Assembly: GCA_022414725.1 (NCBI GenBank)
Contig: CM039462.1
Coordinates: forward strand, 7,262,335 to 7,326,334
From: Microglena sp. YARC
Lineage: Eukaryota; Chlorophyta; Chlorophyceae; Chlamydomonadales; Chlamydomonadaceae
Length of the DNA: 64,000 nucleotides
Direction of reading: 5' to 3'
A program made the position numbers and the translations under genes. This document shows positions 1 to 10,418 of the stretch, one piece after another (within the stretch, counting starts at the first letter, position 1; each line of letters begins with the position of its first letter). The notes below the pieces were generated by a model, which saw only the letters and a list, made by a program, of their open reading frames with translations, did not search any database and was not told where the DNA came from.

Positions 1-294
1 AGCAACGAGTTGTCTTATGAGAATGCACCTCGCAATAATGAACTCGTGGCATCAGTTGGAGATGATAGTGTATCCCAGGTGTACCCACAAAAAAGAAAAG
101 CAGTATGCCAAGTCGGTGTGACTTAAGAAAGCAGTCCAAAGGGGATCCTCGGACAACACCGGGGGGGGGGGGAGGGGGTTACGGGGGCGGAAGAAAGTAG
201 TAGAGGAGGGCGGAGGGGGGGAAATAAAAGTAGCAGATTCCAAAACATGACGGTGGCAGGTGATGCGATGAGCGTAGGAGAACAAGAAAACGCT

Positions 295-500
295 AGATTC
301 ATAGCTTTTCGGCCCTCAGAGTCACCCGTCGTCCGATAGTCTGTCTGTTTGTCCGTCACGTTCCAACCCTGGGCCTTACTGGCCCCTGGCCCTGTCGTAA
401 ACCCTGGCTTCGATCCGCTGCACTCGATTCGGGTGCCACCTGTCGCTCCGATAGCCAACTCTCTCTGTCAATTTCTGCGTTGCTTGCGACGCGCCAAGGA
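295..500 (+). repeat. Interspersed repeat family D, copy 1
   Basis: Resembles stretches at 4095-4290, 13795-14050, 37160-37375 (-) and 54950-55165 (-). Shared landmarks are a CCCAGAGTCACC-like start, runs such as TGTCTGTTTGTCCGTCA, and a tail with GCGTCGCTTGCGACGC-like sequence. No coding capacity or clear termini seen, so the class is unknown. Bases 1-294 show nothing else recognisable. Confidence 0.5.
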
Positions 501-510
501 CTTGTCTATC

Positions 511-812
511 CAGGTACGAGCAGCAGCTTCTAGGCAGCTCCCTGAGCTATCCAGGCACGAGCAGCAGCTTCTATGCAGCTCCCCTGACTGGCTATCCAGG
601 TACGAGCAGCAGCTTCTAGGCAGCTCCCCTGACTGGCTATCCAGGTAAGAGCAGCAGCTTCTAGGCAGTTCCCCTGACTGGCTATCCAGGTACGAGCAGC
701 AGCTTCTAGGCAGCTCCCCTGACTTGTCTATCCAGGTATGAGCACCAGCTTCTAGGCAGCTCCCTGAGCTATCCAGGTACGAGCAGCAGCTTCTAGGCAG
801 CTCCCTGAGCTA
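511..812. repeat. 42-45 bp minisatellite, about 7 copies
   Basis: Units run AGGTACGAGCAGCAGCTTCT, then AGGCAGCTCCCCTGACTGGC, then TATCC, repeated with small changes and a 42-bp variant. It lies just beyond the 3' end of the BAH-PHD gene and could fall in its 3' UTR. A short inverted copy is seen near 910-930. Confidence 0.8.
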
Positions 813-957
813 AGCCCCAATATTTCATCAGTACTGGAAAGATGATTCTGCCAGCTTCTAGATGCACTAAGTTGCTATGGGTTTGGCTGGGTAGCAAGCT
901 AGGGGAGCTTCCTAGAAGCTGCTGCTGGTAGCTGAAAGAAAAGCTCATGCCAGATTG

Positions 958-1081
958 CTATACTGCTTGCTTCTTGTTGGCGATGCCAGGTATTCCCTTC
1001 TTCTTACACTCGTCACAATGGAATGACGTGTCTGCCTGGATGGGGAAAGACTTGGGAAGGCCTATACATTCTGGGTGGAAC
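958..1081 (-). CDS. EBS/SHL-like: BAH-PHD gene exon 7 (second half of PHD, stop)
   Basis: Starts F-H-P-E-C and contains the final C-D-E-C ligand pair, followed by a short Lys/Gly tail ending QAV and TAG. The acceptor is CTCACAG; 124 nt. The brief tail agrees with SHL-type proteins, where the PHD finger is nearly C-terminal. Confidence 0.88.
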
Positions 1082-4000
1082 CTGTGAGGGGAGGACAAGC
1101 ACAATTTGGTTGGCTTTGGCTCAGGCAGAGAGGAGACAGCGAGGCTGAGATGGGATAGCCCTCCCCTCCACATACACACAAACTGCACAAATACAAATCC
1201 GCCACCAACTGACCTCGACCCCTCACCCTGGCCCGTCCCATTCAGGGTGGAAACTGTGAGGGGAGTAAAAGCACAACTTGGTTAGCTTTGGCTCAGGCAG
1301 AGAGGAGACAGCCAGGCTGAGATAGCCCCCCCCCCCCCCACACCACACACACACTCACTCACCATTCTTGACAGATGTCGCACATGATCATGTCTTTGTC
1401 GGGAGAGTATGGAAGTTCACATACGCAGTACCTGCAGGAGCAATTGTCATAATTTGTCGTAAATCCGGGGAATTGCTGTAACTTTGGGGATGTGTTGTAA
1501 ATTCAGGGAATTGTGTAAATTTGTCATATCAGTATTTTTCATAAACAGAGCCCCCCCCCCCCCCCCCCTCACACACACCCTGCAGGGGCAATCGCCTCGT
1601 AATTTGTCGTAAATTCGGGGAATTGTTGTAAATTGGTCATAGATTCTGGCAATTATCACACATTCTGGGAATGGTTGTAATTGTGTCATAAGTTGCCACA
1701 GATTCTGGGAATTGTGTATTTTTCTCGAAAATTGCCAGACATTCTGGGAATTGTTTGAGGAATTGTCGTAATCTTGTCGTAAATTCTGTGAATCGTCACA
1801 AGTTACTGTGTGTTTGAACAACTTGACTTTAATGCAATTGATTTGACTTCATTCAATTGCCTTGGATTGAATTCAATTGCCTAAAATTGAATTCAAATGA
1901 CCTATTGAATTTCCCTGTAGAAGTGAGATTGATAACTGTTTACAAAAGCTATTAGCATTTGAAGTAAAACCGAAGGTGTAACTTGTGTTTGACCAAGCTG
2001 TAACTGCATGTAACAAAATAATGGTGAACATCCAATAAAAAGTAAGCGCATATTGTGAAAGCTATTGAATTTCCTCGTCGAATGGTACTCATAAGTGAAA
2101 ATGATAACGGTTTACAAAAGTTAATAGCATTTGAAGTTAAGTAACTTGCGTAAGTGCATATTGTGAAAGCTATTAAAGTGAACTTTCGAACGGTGAAATC
2201 AAAAGCGAATTTGGTTAAACTGGTGGCCTCACTGTACTGCCTCGTACATCAGTTGCTAGGAGTTACTTGGCAACGGCGAGCAGTGTTTCATTTTTCGACG
2301 ACGCGACGCCATTCTGTAGAATGCTACACCCCCCGGACCCTCCGATATCGGGACGCGCTGCCCCCCGACCCCCCCAGGCTCCGCGCTCCGCCATGCGATG
2401 GCTACGCAACTATCCTGAAATCAGGGTTGAGTAGCCCAAGTAGCTACTCAACCTGGACTACAAAAATCTGAAATAAAAAACACTGACGGCGAGCCAACTG
2501 GGACAGACTCAGGTTTGACTCAAAACCACTTTGGCATAGGGACGTTTGCATAATTGTTAGCCAATACTTCACTTGCGTACGGTATAGTAAAATTAACTTA
2601 AATTGTTGCATCAACTGAAGTCAAGTTACTCAAACAAGCACCCTGTCAGGCTCAAATTCAAATTCAGTTTCAAATTCAAGGAAATGCAAGGTAACTCACC
2701 CTCGCACCCTGTCTGGCTCAAATTCAAATTCAAGGAAATGCAAGGTTACTCACACTGGCCCCCTGTCTGGCTCAAATTCAAACTCAGTTTCAAATTCAAG
2801 GAAATGCAAGGTTACTCACACTGGCACCCTGTCTGGATCAAATTCAAATTCAGTTTCAAATTCAAGTCCAAGGACATGCAAGGCAACTCACACTTGAACC
2901 CTGTCAGGCTCAAATTCAAATTCAGTTTCAAATTCAAAAAATGCAAGGTAACTCACACTGGCACCCTGTCTGGCTCACAAACAAATTCAGTTTCAAACTC
3001 AAAATCAAGGACATGTGAGGTTACTCACACTGACACCCTGCCTGGCTTAAATTCAAATTCAGTTTCAAATTCAGTCTTAAATTCAAATCAAGGATTTGCA
3101 AGGTAACTCACACTGGCACCCTGTCTGGCTCAAATTCCTTCTTCGCAGGCTGCAGGTGGGTGGTGGTGGAAGTGGTGGTTAGTTGTGGGGGAGGTGTGGG
3201 GGGAGGTGTGGACGAGTTGTGGGGCAAGGTGTGGGGTGTGGTGGGGGGGGAGGTGTGGGGCGAGGTGCGGGGGGAGGTGTGGGACGAGTTGTGGGGCAAG
3301 GTGTGGGGTGGTGGGGGGGGAGGTGTGGGGCGAGGTGCGGGGGGGAGGTGTGGGACGAGTTGTGGGGCAAGGTGTGGGGGTGTGGTGGGGGGGGGAGGTG
3401 TGGGCGAGGTGCGGGGGGAGGTGTGGGACGAGTTGTGGGGCAAGGTGTGGGGTGGTGGGGGGGGAGGTGTGGGACGACGGTGATCATTATTTTGGCTTTA
3501 CCGGAAATCTACTTAGAACTAGGAGAGCACAGCTGTCAGAATGTAGGGGCACTAATGAGGGGAGGAGAGCCCAGGGTGGTGGTGGTGGTGGGAGTGGTGG
3601 TTAGTTGTGGGTGGGGGTGGAAAAGGAGTTTCATTCTGGCTGGGGGGAGGTGGGTTGGTGGTGGTGTGAGAGAGGGAATGAGGGTGAAGATTTCCAAGTT
3701 GCTTTGCTTTCGCTCAGGTGGGGGAGGTGGAAGAGGAGCTTCATTATTAAAGAAAAAAGAAGAATAAGAATCATAATAAGAAATGATACAATATAAAGAT
3801 CAGAAAATATTCAATTAAGAATAATAAGAGAATGATTGAAGCAATGCCAGGCAATTCAAAGAAAAAATAATCAATGCCTGAAATAATTAACATTTCTCAA
3901 GATGGCAGGACAGCGACCCTAATTCCACCAGTTTTTCTTGTGTGCAACGCGTTGTATTTGAGCGACTTGGTGCATCCCTAGTGTGTCGCACTGCCCCCCG

Positions 4001-7000
4001 GGGCTCGGTGCTTCGCTAGATATCTCAAGGCTTTTAGACCTTGTAATCAAAACAAATTCATATCCCCACCACCCTCAGATGGTGAGCAGATTCAAGGCTG
4101 ATTCCACTAGCTTTCGGCGAAACTCCCTTTTCAAGGGGGCGGGAGCCCCCAGGGTTACCCATTTGTCTGTTTGTCCGTCAGACTGCCCCCCCGAGACGAA
4201 GCCTGACACGTCAGCCAACAGTCTTGTAAAGAACTGGCTTCGGTCAGCTCCATTGTTGCCACCTTTCGTACCGTTGCCAACACACTCCGCCGATTTTCAA
4301 CCACCAGCCTAACCCACCACCAGCCTAACCACAGAACTGCTACCAGATAACACTACACTAACCCTACCCAATATCTACTCTTCCCCTACCCCAAAACTCA
4401 CCCCACAATCCCTAATCCCAAATTCACCCCCCTACCCCTGCCCCAAAACTCACCACCACTACACCTAAACCAAAACTCACCCCACTATCCCATAACAAAA
4501 CACTCAACCCCATGACATAACGCACTACCCCATAACCAAACACACTACGCCTGCCCCAACCAACCCTATTGGCATGTCTACCCCATACCCCATAACCAGA
4601 CGCACTACGCCTACCCCAACCAACCCCATTGGTACCTTGTCTCCCCCATACCCCATAACCAAACGCACTACGCCTACCCCTACCAACCCCATTGGTACCT
4701 TGTCTACTCCATACCCCATAACCAAACGCACTACGCCTACCCCAACCACCCCATTGGTACCTGGTCTCCCCCATACCCCATAACCAAACGCACTACGCCT
4801 ACCCCAACCAACCCTATTGGTACCTTGTCTACCCCATACCCCATAACCAAGTGCACTACGCCTACCCCAACCGACCCCATTGGTACCTTGTATGTGAAGC
4901 GGACGAAAAAGTCATTTTCTAGAATAGCTGCCAGGCTCTGCAAGCATGTGTGGAACAAAAGGATCAGATGCATGTGTGTGTATGTGTATGTGTGTGTGTG
5001 AATGTGTGAATGTGTGTGTGTGGTACCGGGGGAGCGGCATGCACATCACACACACTGTGTTTGTGTGTGTCAATGTGTGTGGGTACGTGTGTGAATGTGT
5101 GTGTGAAGGTGCGTGAATGTGTGTGTATGTGTGTGTGTGTTTATATGTGTATGAATGTGTGTGAGTAGGTGCGTGAATGTGTGTGTGTGTGTGTGTGAAT
5201 GTGCGTGTATGTGTGAATGTGTGTGTGTATGCATGTGTGTATGTGTTTGCTTGTGTATGTGTGTGTTTATGTGTATGTGTGTTTGTGGTTATGTGTGTAT
5301 GTGTTAATGTGTGTGTGTAGGAGTGAAAAAGAAAAAAACTGCAAATGGGTAGCCTCAAAATCCTGAGGAGGGCTGACCCCCCCACACCCACACCCACGCA
5401 CACCCACAAAACAAGGTGCTCAGAAAAATCTGACAAGGCAAAAAAACGCAAGTATCCATGTCATATACGTCTCATACTGGGGATGAATTGATCTGCTTGA
5501 CCCAAATTTTGGCAGCCTATTTAGTCTTCCCCTGGACTGTAACAACATGCATACAATGGCAGAATCTCGTTTCGACGAATGGCCCAATCAATGGTTGAGC
5601 TCATTGATACAAGAAGGTGCTTCCATGCTGCATGGGACCTTGCGACGGCATGGTAGCTTGCGACGGCCCACCGCTTCGACAAATGGCCCAATGGTGGAGC
5701 TCATTGATACAAGAAGGTGCGGGGTTCGAAACCCTACGGGTGCGCTTTAGAGTTTGCAGTCGCTGCCAACCGCCATGGTAGCACTGTCCAGGGGAAGTAG
5801 CAGCCCTTTCCCTACCGCCGTAACACAGTGCTCCCTTAATACCACGCCCTACCAGGCGTTATCAATACAGTGGCAGAGCTGCTTCATCTATGCTGGGGTC
5901 TGTCACTCCCGTCAGTCACTCCTGTCTATCTATCTATCTATCTATCCATCTATTATCAAATGTGATCATCATCATCATCAACTGCACTTCCCTGCGATTG
6001 CAGCCACATATAAGACATATTACATTATTACACATATTACTCATCTTACCTCATATTTTTTTAGGGGCAAGACTCTGCACTTCCCGATGACCGCAGCCAC
6101 ATTGCATCGGTCCAAGTGGTCTGAAATGAAGAGCTCCTTGGCGCCATGGAACTCCTGTAAATACACCAAGTATAAATAAATCGAGGGGGGGGGGGGGGGG
6201 GGGGGGGGCAGGAATAAAGTTTGCAGACCACATGTTCGGAAATTGTTTTTTCACCCCTGACCCCCCCAGGACCCCCCCTCCCCCCCCCCCCCCCCCCCCC
6301 CACACACACCCTACCCCCAGGCTTCATATCTGGACACCCAGACAATATAAAATATCGAAAATGGGGTCCATGAGCATCATCTTTTGTATCGACTATTGCT
6401 TGCGGTTATCTATCCATATCGAACATGAGGTACAAAATATTTTTTCTTGCCCCCCCTCGAAAGAAATGATAAGAAATAATCAGAAATGAATTCCATGATG
6501 ATGCTGAGGAAGATGTTCACATTTGTCCTGGTGCCCTATTGGCTTCCAATTGTGCCCGCAGTTTGTCAGTGTGTCAGTGTCAAGGGGGAAATGTTGGCGA
6601 GCATCACACTAAAAATGAGTGATAAAAGAGATGTGTGTGTGACAAAAGAGAAGTGTGTGGTAACATGTGTGTGACAAAAGAGAAGTGTGTGGTAACATAT
6701 GTGTGACAAAAGAGAAGTGTGTGGTAACATATGTGTGACAAAAGAGAAGTGCGTGGTAACATATGTGTGACAAAAGAGAAGTGTGTGGTAACATATGTGT
6801 GACAAAAGAGAAGTGTGTGGTAACATATGTGTGACAAAAGAGAAGTGTGTGGTAACATATGTGTGACAAAAGAGAAGTGTGTGGTAACATATGTGTGACA
6901 AAAGAGAAGTGTGTGGTAACATATGTGTGACAAAAGAGAAGTGTGTGGTAACATATGTGTGATAAAAGAGATTTGAATGCGACAAAAAGAGATGTGTGAT

Positions 7001-9721
7001 TAAAGTGATGTGTGATCAAAGAGATTTAAATTAGACAACAAAGATGTGTAATAAAAGTGATGTGCCATACAAGGGATGTGTGATCAAAGAGATTTGAGTC
7101 AGACAAAGAGAGATGTGTGATAAACTATAAAAGTGATATGCGATACAAGAGATGTGCCATACAGGAGATGCGTGATAAAAGTGATGAGTGATACAGGAGA
7201 TGTGTGATAAAAGAGATGTGTGTCATTTGGCCTGAAGGTTGATCTAGATAGCCAGGATGGAACACATATCAGAGCGCCACTTAGCCTTCCATTCCACAAG
7301 CTGTGCTCCTACGTGGGCTTGAAGGATTGATGGTGCAAGCCTAGTGCAATGTGAACATGGACAATATTGCAACACCTTTATGTACTTATATTATTATACA
7401 CTTATACAGTTATATAATAGACCAACTGGCATTTAAGGGCACCCTTAGATTGGCCCCGCGCTTCTTGGTCGACGCGCTTTCTGGCCGTGATTTTTTTTCT
7501 GAGATTTGGACAACCTAAACTTGCCAGATTTTTTTTCTGAGAGATGATATGTGATGCCAATGAAATTAGCTACGCGGCAATACCTTTGAACCCATGTAAA
7601 AGTATTTTCTCAAGAAGTGCCTAATTTTATGTACGTTTATATACGTTTATATGCATACGTTTATACGTTTGCACGGCTGATAAAAATAAAAATATACGTT
7701 AGTCTCCCAACTTTTAAATGAGTGATGAAGTAATGTGCGATAAAAGTGATGTGTGATAAAAGAGATGTATGTGTGACAATATAAGATATGTGTGACGTGG
7801 TGTAGTGTGGCATGGTGTGGAGTGGAGTGGAGTGCCATAGGGTGGTGTGGTGTGTGATAGTGCGTGGTGGCGCTGTGGCGTGTGTAGTGTGACCTTTGGT
7901 GGTGCGGTATGTGTGATGTGTGTGACATGGTGGTATGTGTGGTGTGGCATGTATGATACATGTGTTATGTATGGCATGTGTGATACATGTGGCATGTTTG
8001 GTATGTGCGAAATGTGTTATGTGTGTGACATGTGTGTTGTTGCATGTGTGATGTGTGTGGCATGTGTGATTTGTGTGGCGTGTGTGGTGTGGCAAGTGTG
8101 ATACACGTGGCATGGTTGGTATGTGTGACAAGTTTGATGTGTGTGACATGTGTGGTGTCTGGTGTGGCATGTGTGATGTGTGTGGCGTGTGTGGCATGTA
8201 CGATAAGTGTGGCATGTATGGCATGTGTGATACGTGTGGCATGGTTGGTATGTGTAGCATGTGTGGTGTGTGTCCCACGTGTGGTGTGGCGGGTGGCATG
8301 TGTGATGTGTGTGGCATGTGTGGTGTGGTAAGACTGGTGTGTGTGGCGTGTGTGGCACGTGTGATGTGTGTGGCATGTGTGGTATGTGTGGCGTGTGTGG
8401 CATGTGTGATTTGGTGTGGCATGAGTGATGTGTGGCATGTGTGATGTGGTGTGGCGTGTGGTGGGCTGACGTGGGGCACGGCGCTGAGTGCAGTGGTTGT
8501 TGACGTGTGTGTAGTAAGGGGTGAAGCCTTTGGATTTGAATACCTTACACCTTGGGCTAGTCATATGTGCTTGAGATGTGTGCTCATAGTTTGGGTGAAT
8601 GTGTACTCCATGCTTCATGCTGGGGAACCCCCTCTACCCCGCACTGTGCTAGTATTTCTGGTGAAATTGTGCTAAATACATGATGCTAAGTTGCCCCCTC
8701 TTCCATGCATTCCACTGTGGGTGGTGGGGTGGTGGGGGTGTGGTGTGGGGGGGGGCATGCACACCACGCACACACTAGCCACACTGAGTTGCCCCCTCTT
8801 CCATGCATTCCACTGTGGGCGGGTGTGTGTGTGTGTGGGGGGGGGGGGGGGGAATGGCATGCACACCACGCACACACTAGCCACACTGAGTTGCCCCCTC
8901 TTCTATGCATGCACCTTCCTGCGCACTGCTGCATTTCATGAAGCATGCAGCAGCACCTGAATCACGAACCCCCAGAGCATGGAACCCCCACCTCCCTACC
9001 CCATACTGCATCATATTCATAATGCATGCAGATCACCTGAATCATGAAACCTTAGCGCATGCAACACCCATATCTTGCCCCCTGCTGTATCCACTTCATA
9101 AGCACCAGCTACACCATAGATTCCAAGAGCATGCAACAACCACCCTCCTGCCCCTTCTACATTTAATTTGTCATGCATGCAGCACCACTTGCATCATAAA
9201 CCCATGGTACATACGACACCCACCTTCCTGCCCCCTACTGCCTCCTCAGGCCTGTAATACCAAGACAAAACCAGCTCAATAGCTTCGTCATCGGAGCCTG
9301 TCCTCCAAATCTCCTTGATTTTCCCGATAAATGGCGCGGGAGCTGGAGGCTCGGGTTTGATTAGACACGCCTCTCCGACCTGCAGTCGTTAATAAAGAAA
9401 GGACGAGGATGCAGGCAGGCGTGCTTTGAACAATATGAGTCGGTGAGCTGGTCAGCCCTGAACGAGTCGCCAAATATTTCGAATTTGCCTGCCACTCCCG
9501 CTCAAACGGACATGCAGCTCAGGACAAAAAAGTTGCGTAGCTTAAATAAATGGAATCTAGCCTGCTATCGCAGGCAATAGAATCAGAAACAGAAGTGATA
9601 CATGGCACCGGCAGCGGAACGACCAAGGCCAACATGCAGGCCGGGTGGAAGCATGCAACTTGCGACTTACTCTATAGGCCACTTCATTGAACACAAACGA
9701 CTGCACTTTGATCTTAGGCAT
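958..9721 (-). CDS. EBS/SHL-like: BAH-PHD histone reader, EBS/SHL-like (7 exons, complete)
   Basis: Joined exons 9721-9671, 9379-9224, 6154-6050, 4937-4887, 3149-3112, 1431-1363 and 1081-958 give 594 nt: 197 residues and a stop, with consistent phases and GT/AG borders throughout. Residues about 8-134 form a BAH domain (VGEACLIKPE, WYYRPEE, EFHGAKELF, DFFVRFTYK). Residues 135-182 form a PHD finger with all eight ligands: C136, C138, C151, C154, H159, C162, C179, C182. This order, the short length and the short basic tail match the plant EBS/SHORT LIFE family (about 230 aa). In Arabidopsis the BAH domain of that family reads H3K27me3 and the PHD reads methylated H3K4. A nuclear chromatin-reader role is inferred from the family. 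Phe34 stands where EBS-type BAH cages carry Tyr; Trp57 and Tyr59 are kept. The start ATG at 9721 was chosen because it opens the BAH fold directly; no upstream in-frame stop was seen nearby. Confidence 0.9.
1230..1345 (-). repeat. Copy of exon 7 acceptor junction
   Basis: Repeats 1067-1180 closely (CTCACAGTTTCCACCC, then the GCTCAGGCAGAGAGGAGACA stretch). The copied sequence covers the acceptor, about 15 nt of exon 7 and neighbouring intron. The reading frame is lost. Confidence 0.75.
1363..1431 (-). CDS. EBS/SHL-like: BAH-PHD gene exon 6 (first half of PHD finger)
   Basis: Encodes YCVCELPYSPDKD, then MIMCDICQEW: four Cys ligands and the conserved Trp before the His ligand. Acceptor CTGCAG, donor GAATG|GTGAGT, phase 2. 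Confidence 0.9.
1441..1800. repeat. Degenerate intronic repeat
   Basis: Loose tandem repeats built on TTCTGGGAATTGT and TTGTCGTAAATT, unit about 25-45 bp with many gaps, in the intron between exons 5 and 6. A run of C at 1551-1568 interrupts it. From 1800 to 2280 the intron is AT-rich with TTGAATTCAATTGCC-like repeats and nothing else recognised. Confidence 0.6.
2281..2485. mobile_element. hAT-type MITE, copy 1
   Basis: 205 bp that starts CAGTGTTTCATTTTT and ends AAATAAAAAACACTG, giving a short terminal inverted repeat. It is flanked by a perfect 8-bp direct repeat ACGGCGAG at 2273-2280 and 2486-2493. It carries an internal 10-bp hairpin arm GTTGAGTAGC / GCTACTCAAC. The 8-bp duplication and CAGTG ends are hAT-superfamily traits. 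Non-coding. Confidence 0.8.
2625..3111 (-). repeat. 66-bp array derived from exon 5 donor
   Basis: About seven units read, on the gene strand, GAATTTGAGCCAGACAGG, then GTGCCAGTGTGAGTTACC, then TTGAATTTGAAACTGAATTT. The first two parts are the end of exon 5 plus its 5' splice site, so each unit keeps a plausible GTGAGT donor. Confidence 0.88.
3112..3149 (-). CDS. EBS/SHL-like: BAH-PHD gene exon 5
   Basis: A 38-nt exon giving PAKKEFEPDRVPV, the BAH-to-PHD linker (plant relatives read TFTPDRVPVYC-like). Acceptor CTGCAG, donor CCAGT|GTGAGT, phase 2. The next exon supplies G + TAC TGC, restoring V-Y-C. Confidence 0.88.
3160..3478. repeat. G-rich GGTGTGGGGCGAGGT array
   Basis: Dense G-run repeats on the plus strand (template strand of the gene), with superunits near 115 bp. 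The region could form G-quadruplexes; this is inferred from composition. After it, 3480-4090 holds AT-rich intron with no recognised element. Confidence 0.75.
4095..4290 (+). repeat. Interspersed repeat family D, copy 2
   Basis: Shares GGGGGCGGGAGCCCCCAGGG, TGTCTGTTTGTCCGTCAGAC and a TTGCCAACACACTCCGCC tail with the other family D copies. Non-coding. Confidence 0.6.
4560..4886 (-). repeat. 63-bp array derived from exon 4 donor
   Basis: Five to six units spaced 62-63 bp, each containing ACAAGGTACCAATGGGG on the gene strand, i.e. the exon 4 end and its donor, followed by GGGTAGGCGTAGTGC and TGGTTATGGGGTATGGGGTA. It sits directly 3' of exon 4 in the intron. Confidence 0.88.
4887..4937 (-). CDS. 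EBS/SHL-like: BAH-PHD gene exon 4
   Basis: A 51-nt exon encoding residues 105-121, SLAAILENDFFVRFTYK; the DFFVRFTYK part matches the late BAH strand (DYFCRFEYK-like). Acceptor TTGCAG, donor AAG|GTACCA, phase 0. The donor has seeded the 63-bp array just downstream. Confidence 0.85.
4970..5330. repeat. (TG)n-rich microsatellite
   Basis: Imperfect TGTGTGAATG / TGTGTATG tract in the intron between exons 3 and 4. Open frames here are a compositional by-product. Confidence 0.9.
5567..5864 (+). mobile_element. tRNA-derived SINE, copy 1
   Basis: A tRNA-like head (A-box-like TGGCCCAATGGTGGAGC, B-box-like GGGGTTCGAAACCC) is followed by a conserved body with AACCGCCATGGTAGC, TTCCCTACCGCCGTAA and an ACCAGGCGTTATCA end. 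The head is partly duplicated at 5567-5620. Related copies occur at six other places in the window. Confidence 0.75.
5976..6012 (-). repeat. Fragment copied from exon 3
   Basis: CTGCACTTCCCTGCGATTGC and following CAGCCACAT closely match the interior of exon 3 (6073-6105, plus strand). It is one short intronic duplicate near the exon's donor. Confidence 0.65.
6050..6154 (-). CDS. EBS/SHL-like: BAH-PHD gene exon 3
   Basis: Encodes residues 70-104, beginning EFHGAKELFISDHLD and ending CRVLPLKKYE, the standard BAH stretch after the RPEE motif. Acceptor TTTACAG, donor GAG|GTAAGA, 105 nt, phase 0. Confidence 0.9.
6184..6304. repeat. Poly-G and poly-C runs
   Basis: A run of about 24 G near 6185-6208 and C runs near 6280-6300, upstream of exon 3 in the intron. 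Low complexity; lengths may be unreliable. Confidence 0.8.
6630..6975. repeat. 32-bp minisatellite, about 11 copies
   Basis: Unit GTGTGACAAAAGAGAAGTGT plus GTGGTAACATAT, almost identical between copies. Open in three minus frames because 32 is not a multiple of 3 and the unit lacks stops. Degenerate relatives (GATAAAAGAGATGTG) continue to about 7230. No exon similarity seen. Confidence 0.92.
7775..8460. repeat. TGTGTGGCATG-type repeat tract
   Basis: About 700 bp of short imperfect words (CATGTGTGATGTGTGTGGC) with no fixed long period, inside the intron between exons 2 and 3. His/Thr/Cys-rich open frames in it are compositional. Confidence 0.85.
8690..8900. repeat. About 100-bp direct duplication
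   Basis: GTTGCCCCCTCTTCCATGCA to CACACTAGCCACACTGA is repeated two to three times, separated by G/T-rich runs. Intronic. Confidence 0.75.
8950..9223 (-). repeat. Degenerate array derived from exon 2 donor
   Basis: Three to four divergent units about 85 bp apart contain, on the gene strand, AGTAGGGGGCAGGAAGGTGG-like sequence followed by GTTGCATGC and TTTATGATGCA. This is the exon 2 end with its GTGGGT donor and first intron bases. Confidence 0.7.
9224..9379 (-). CDS. EBS/SHL-like: BAH-PHD gene exon 2
   Basis: Encodes residues 18-69 with PFIGKIKEIW and WYYRPEEAVGGRK, the BAH core that carries the aromatic-cage positions. Acceptor CTGCAG, donor AAG|GTGGGT, 156 nt, phase 0 at both ends. Confidence 0.88.
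9671..9721 (-). CDS. EBS/SHL-like: BAH-PHD gene exon 1 (start)
   Basis: Encodes residues 1-17, MPKIKVQSFVFNEVAYR, the first strand of the BAH domain. The donor after AGA is GTAAGT, phase 0. The next exon continues directly with VGEACLIKPE, as expected for BAH proteins. Confidence 0.8.
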
Positions 9722-10385
9722 CGAACACGCTTGGACAAAAAGACCCAGGCTTTGAAATTCGAAAGTTTCGAGCTAAGGGAGCAAGGAATCCGTTACATAC
9801 AGGCGACAGTTGCTAGCATAGCTGCTAGCTCTGTGGCTCCAACTCTAGTGGGACCATGCGCGGGAAGTTTGGGGGTGCCAAGAGAAGTTGGAAGGCGCGA
9901 CGGGGGCGTAAAGGTAGTATTCCGGAAGGTAGATTGGACTTCTTTCTTTCGTCAATCGTTGAGGTGCAAAGCTGCGTTAATCGTTAGATTATCTAATACT
10001 GTGTTATGACAAGCGGGAAAGAATGAATGAATGAATGGCTGCTGGTATTGGACGCTGCGGCCTAATTCAGAAAGTCAAGGCCAGACTCGAACCATCATAA
10101 AAGGAAACTTCAAACCTCCAGATGTCCGAGATGTGTCTCCGAAACCATCTGTCTCAAATGCGAATGTTGACATTTTTGCCGAACTGCCTGAAAGACGGCG
10201 AGCAAGTGAAGGAGAGGCAACAACACAAACATTATATAAAGCTCATGCAACACCGTGCAACACATGCATTATCTATTGTTCTCGATATTGCTTGCACCCT
10301 TGGCTTAGTATTATAGGATTGGTTGCCCCCCCCCCCCACCCACCCACCACCACCACCACCACCACCACCACCACCACCACCACAC

Positions 10386-10418
<33 letters not shown>

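Noticed and set aside
958..1188. RING finger or stand-alone small zinc protein
   Set aside because: The C/H spacing and the upstream exon complete a PHD finger preceded by a BAH domain in a continuous spliced frame.
3160..3480. Glycine/tryptophan-rich structural protein
   Set aside because: All three plus frames and the minus frames are open because the DNA is a simple G-rich repeat.
6566..8618. His/Thr/Cys-rich small proteins in the GT-rich and 32-bp arrays
   Set aside because: Compositional artefacts inside an intron of the BAH-PHD gene; no domain and open on both strands.
9602..10009. Plus-strand 135-codon gene overlapping BAH-PHD exon 1
   Set aside because: No known domain; the minus strand carries a BAH start with a matching splice phase at the same place.
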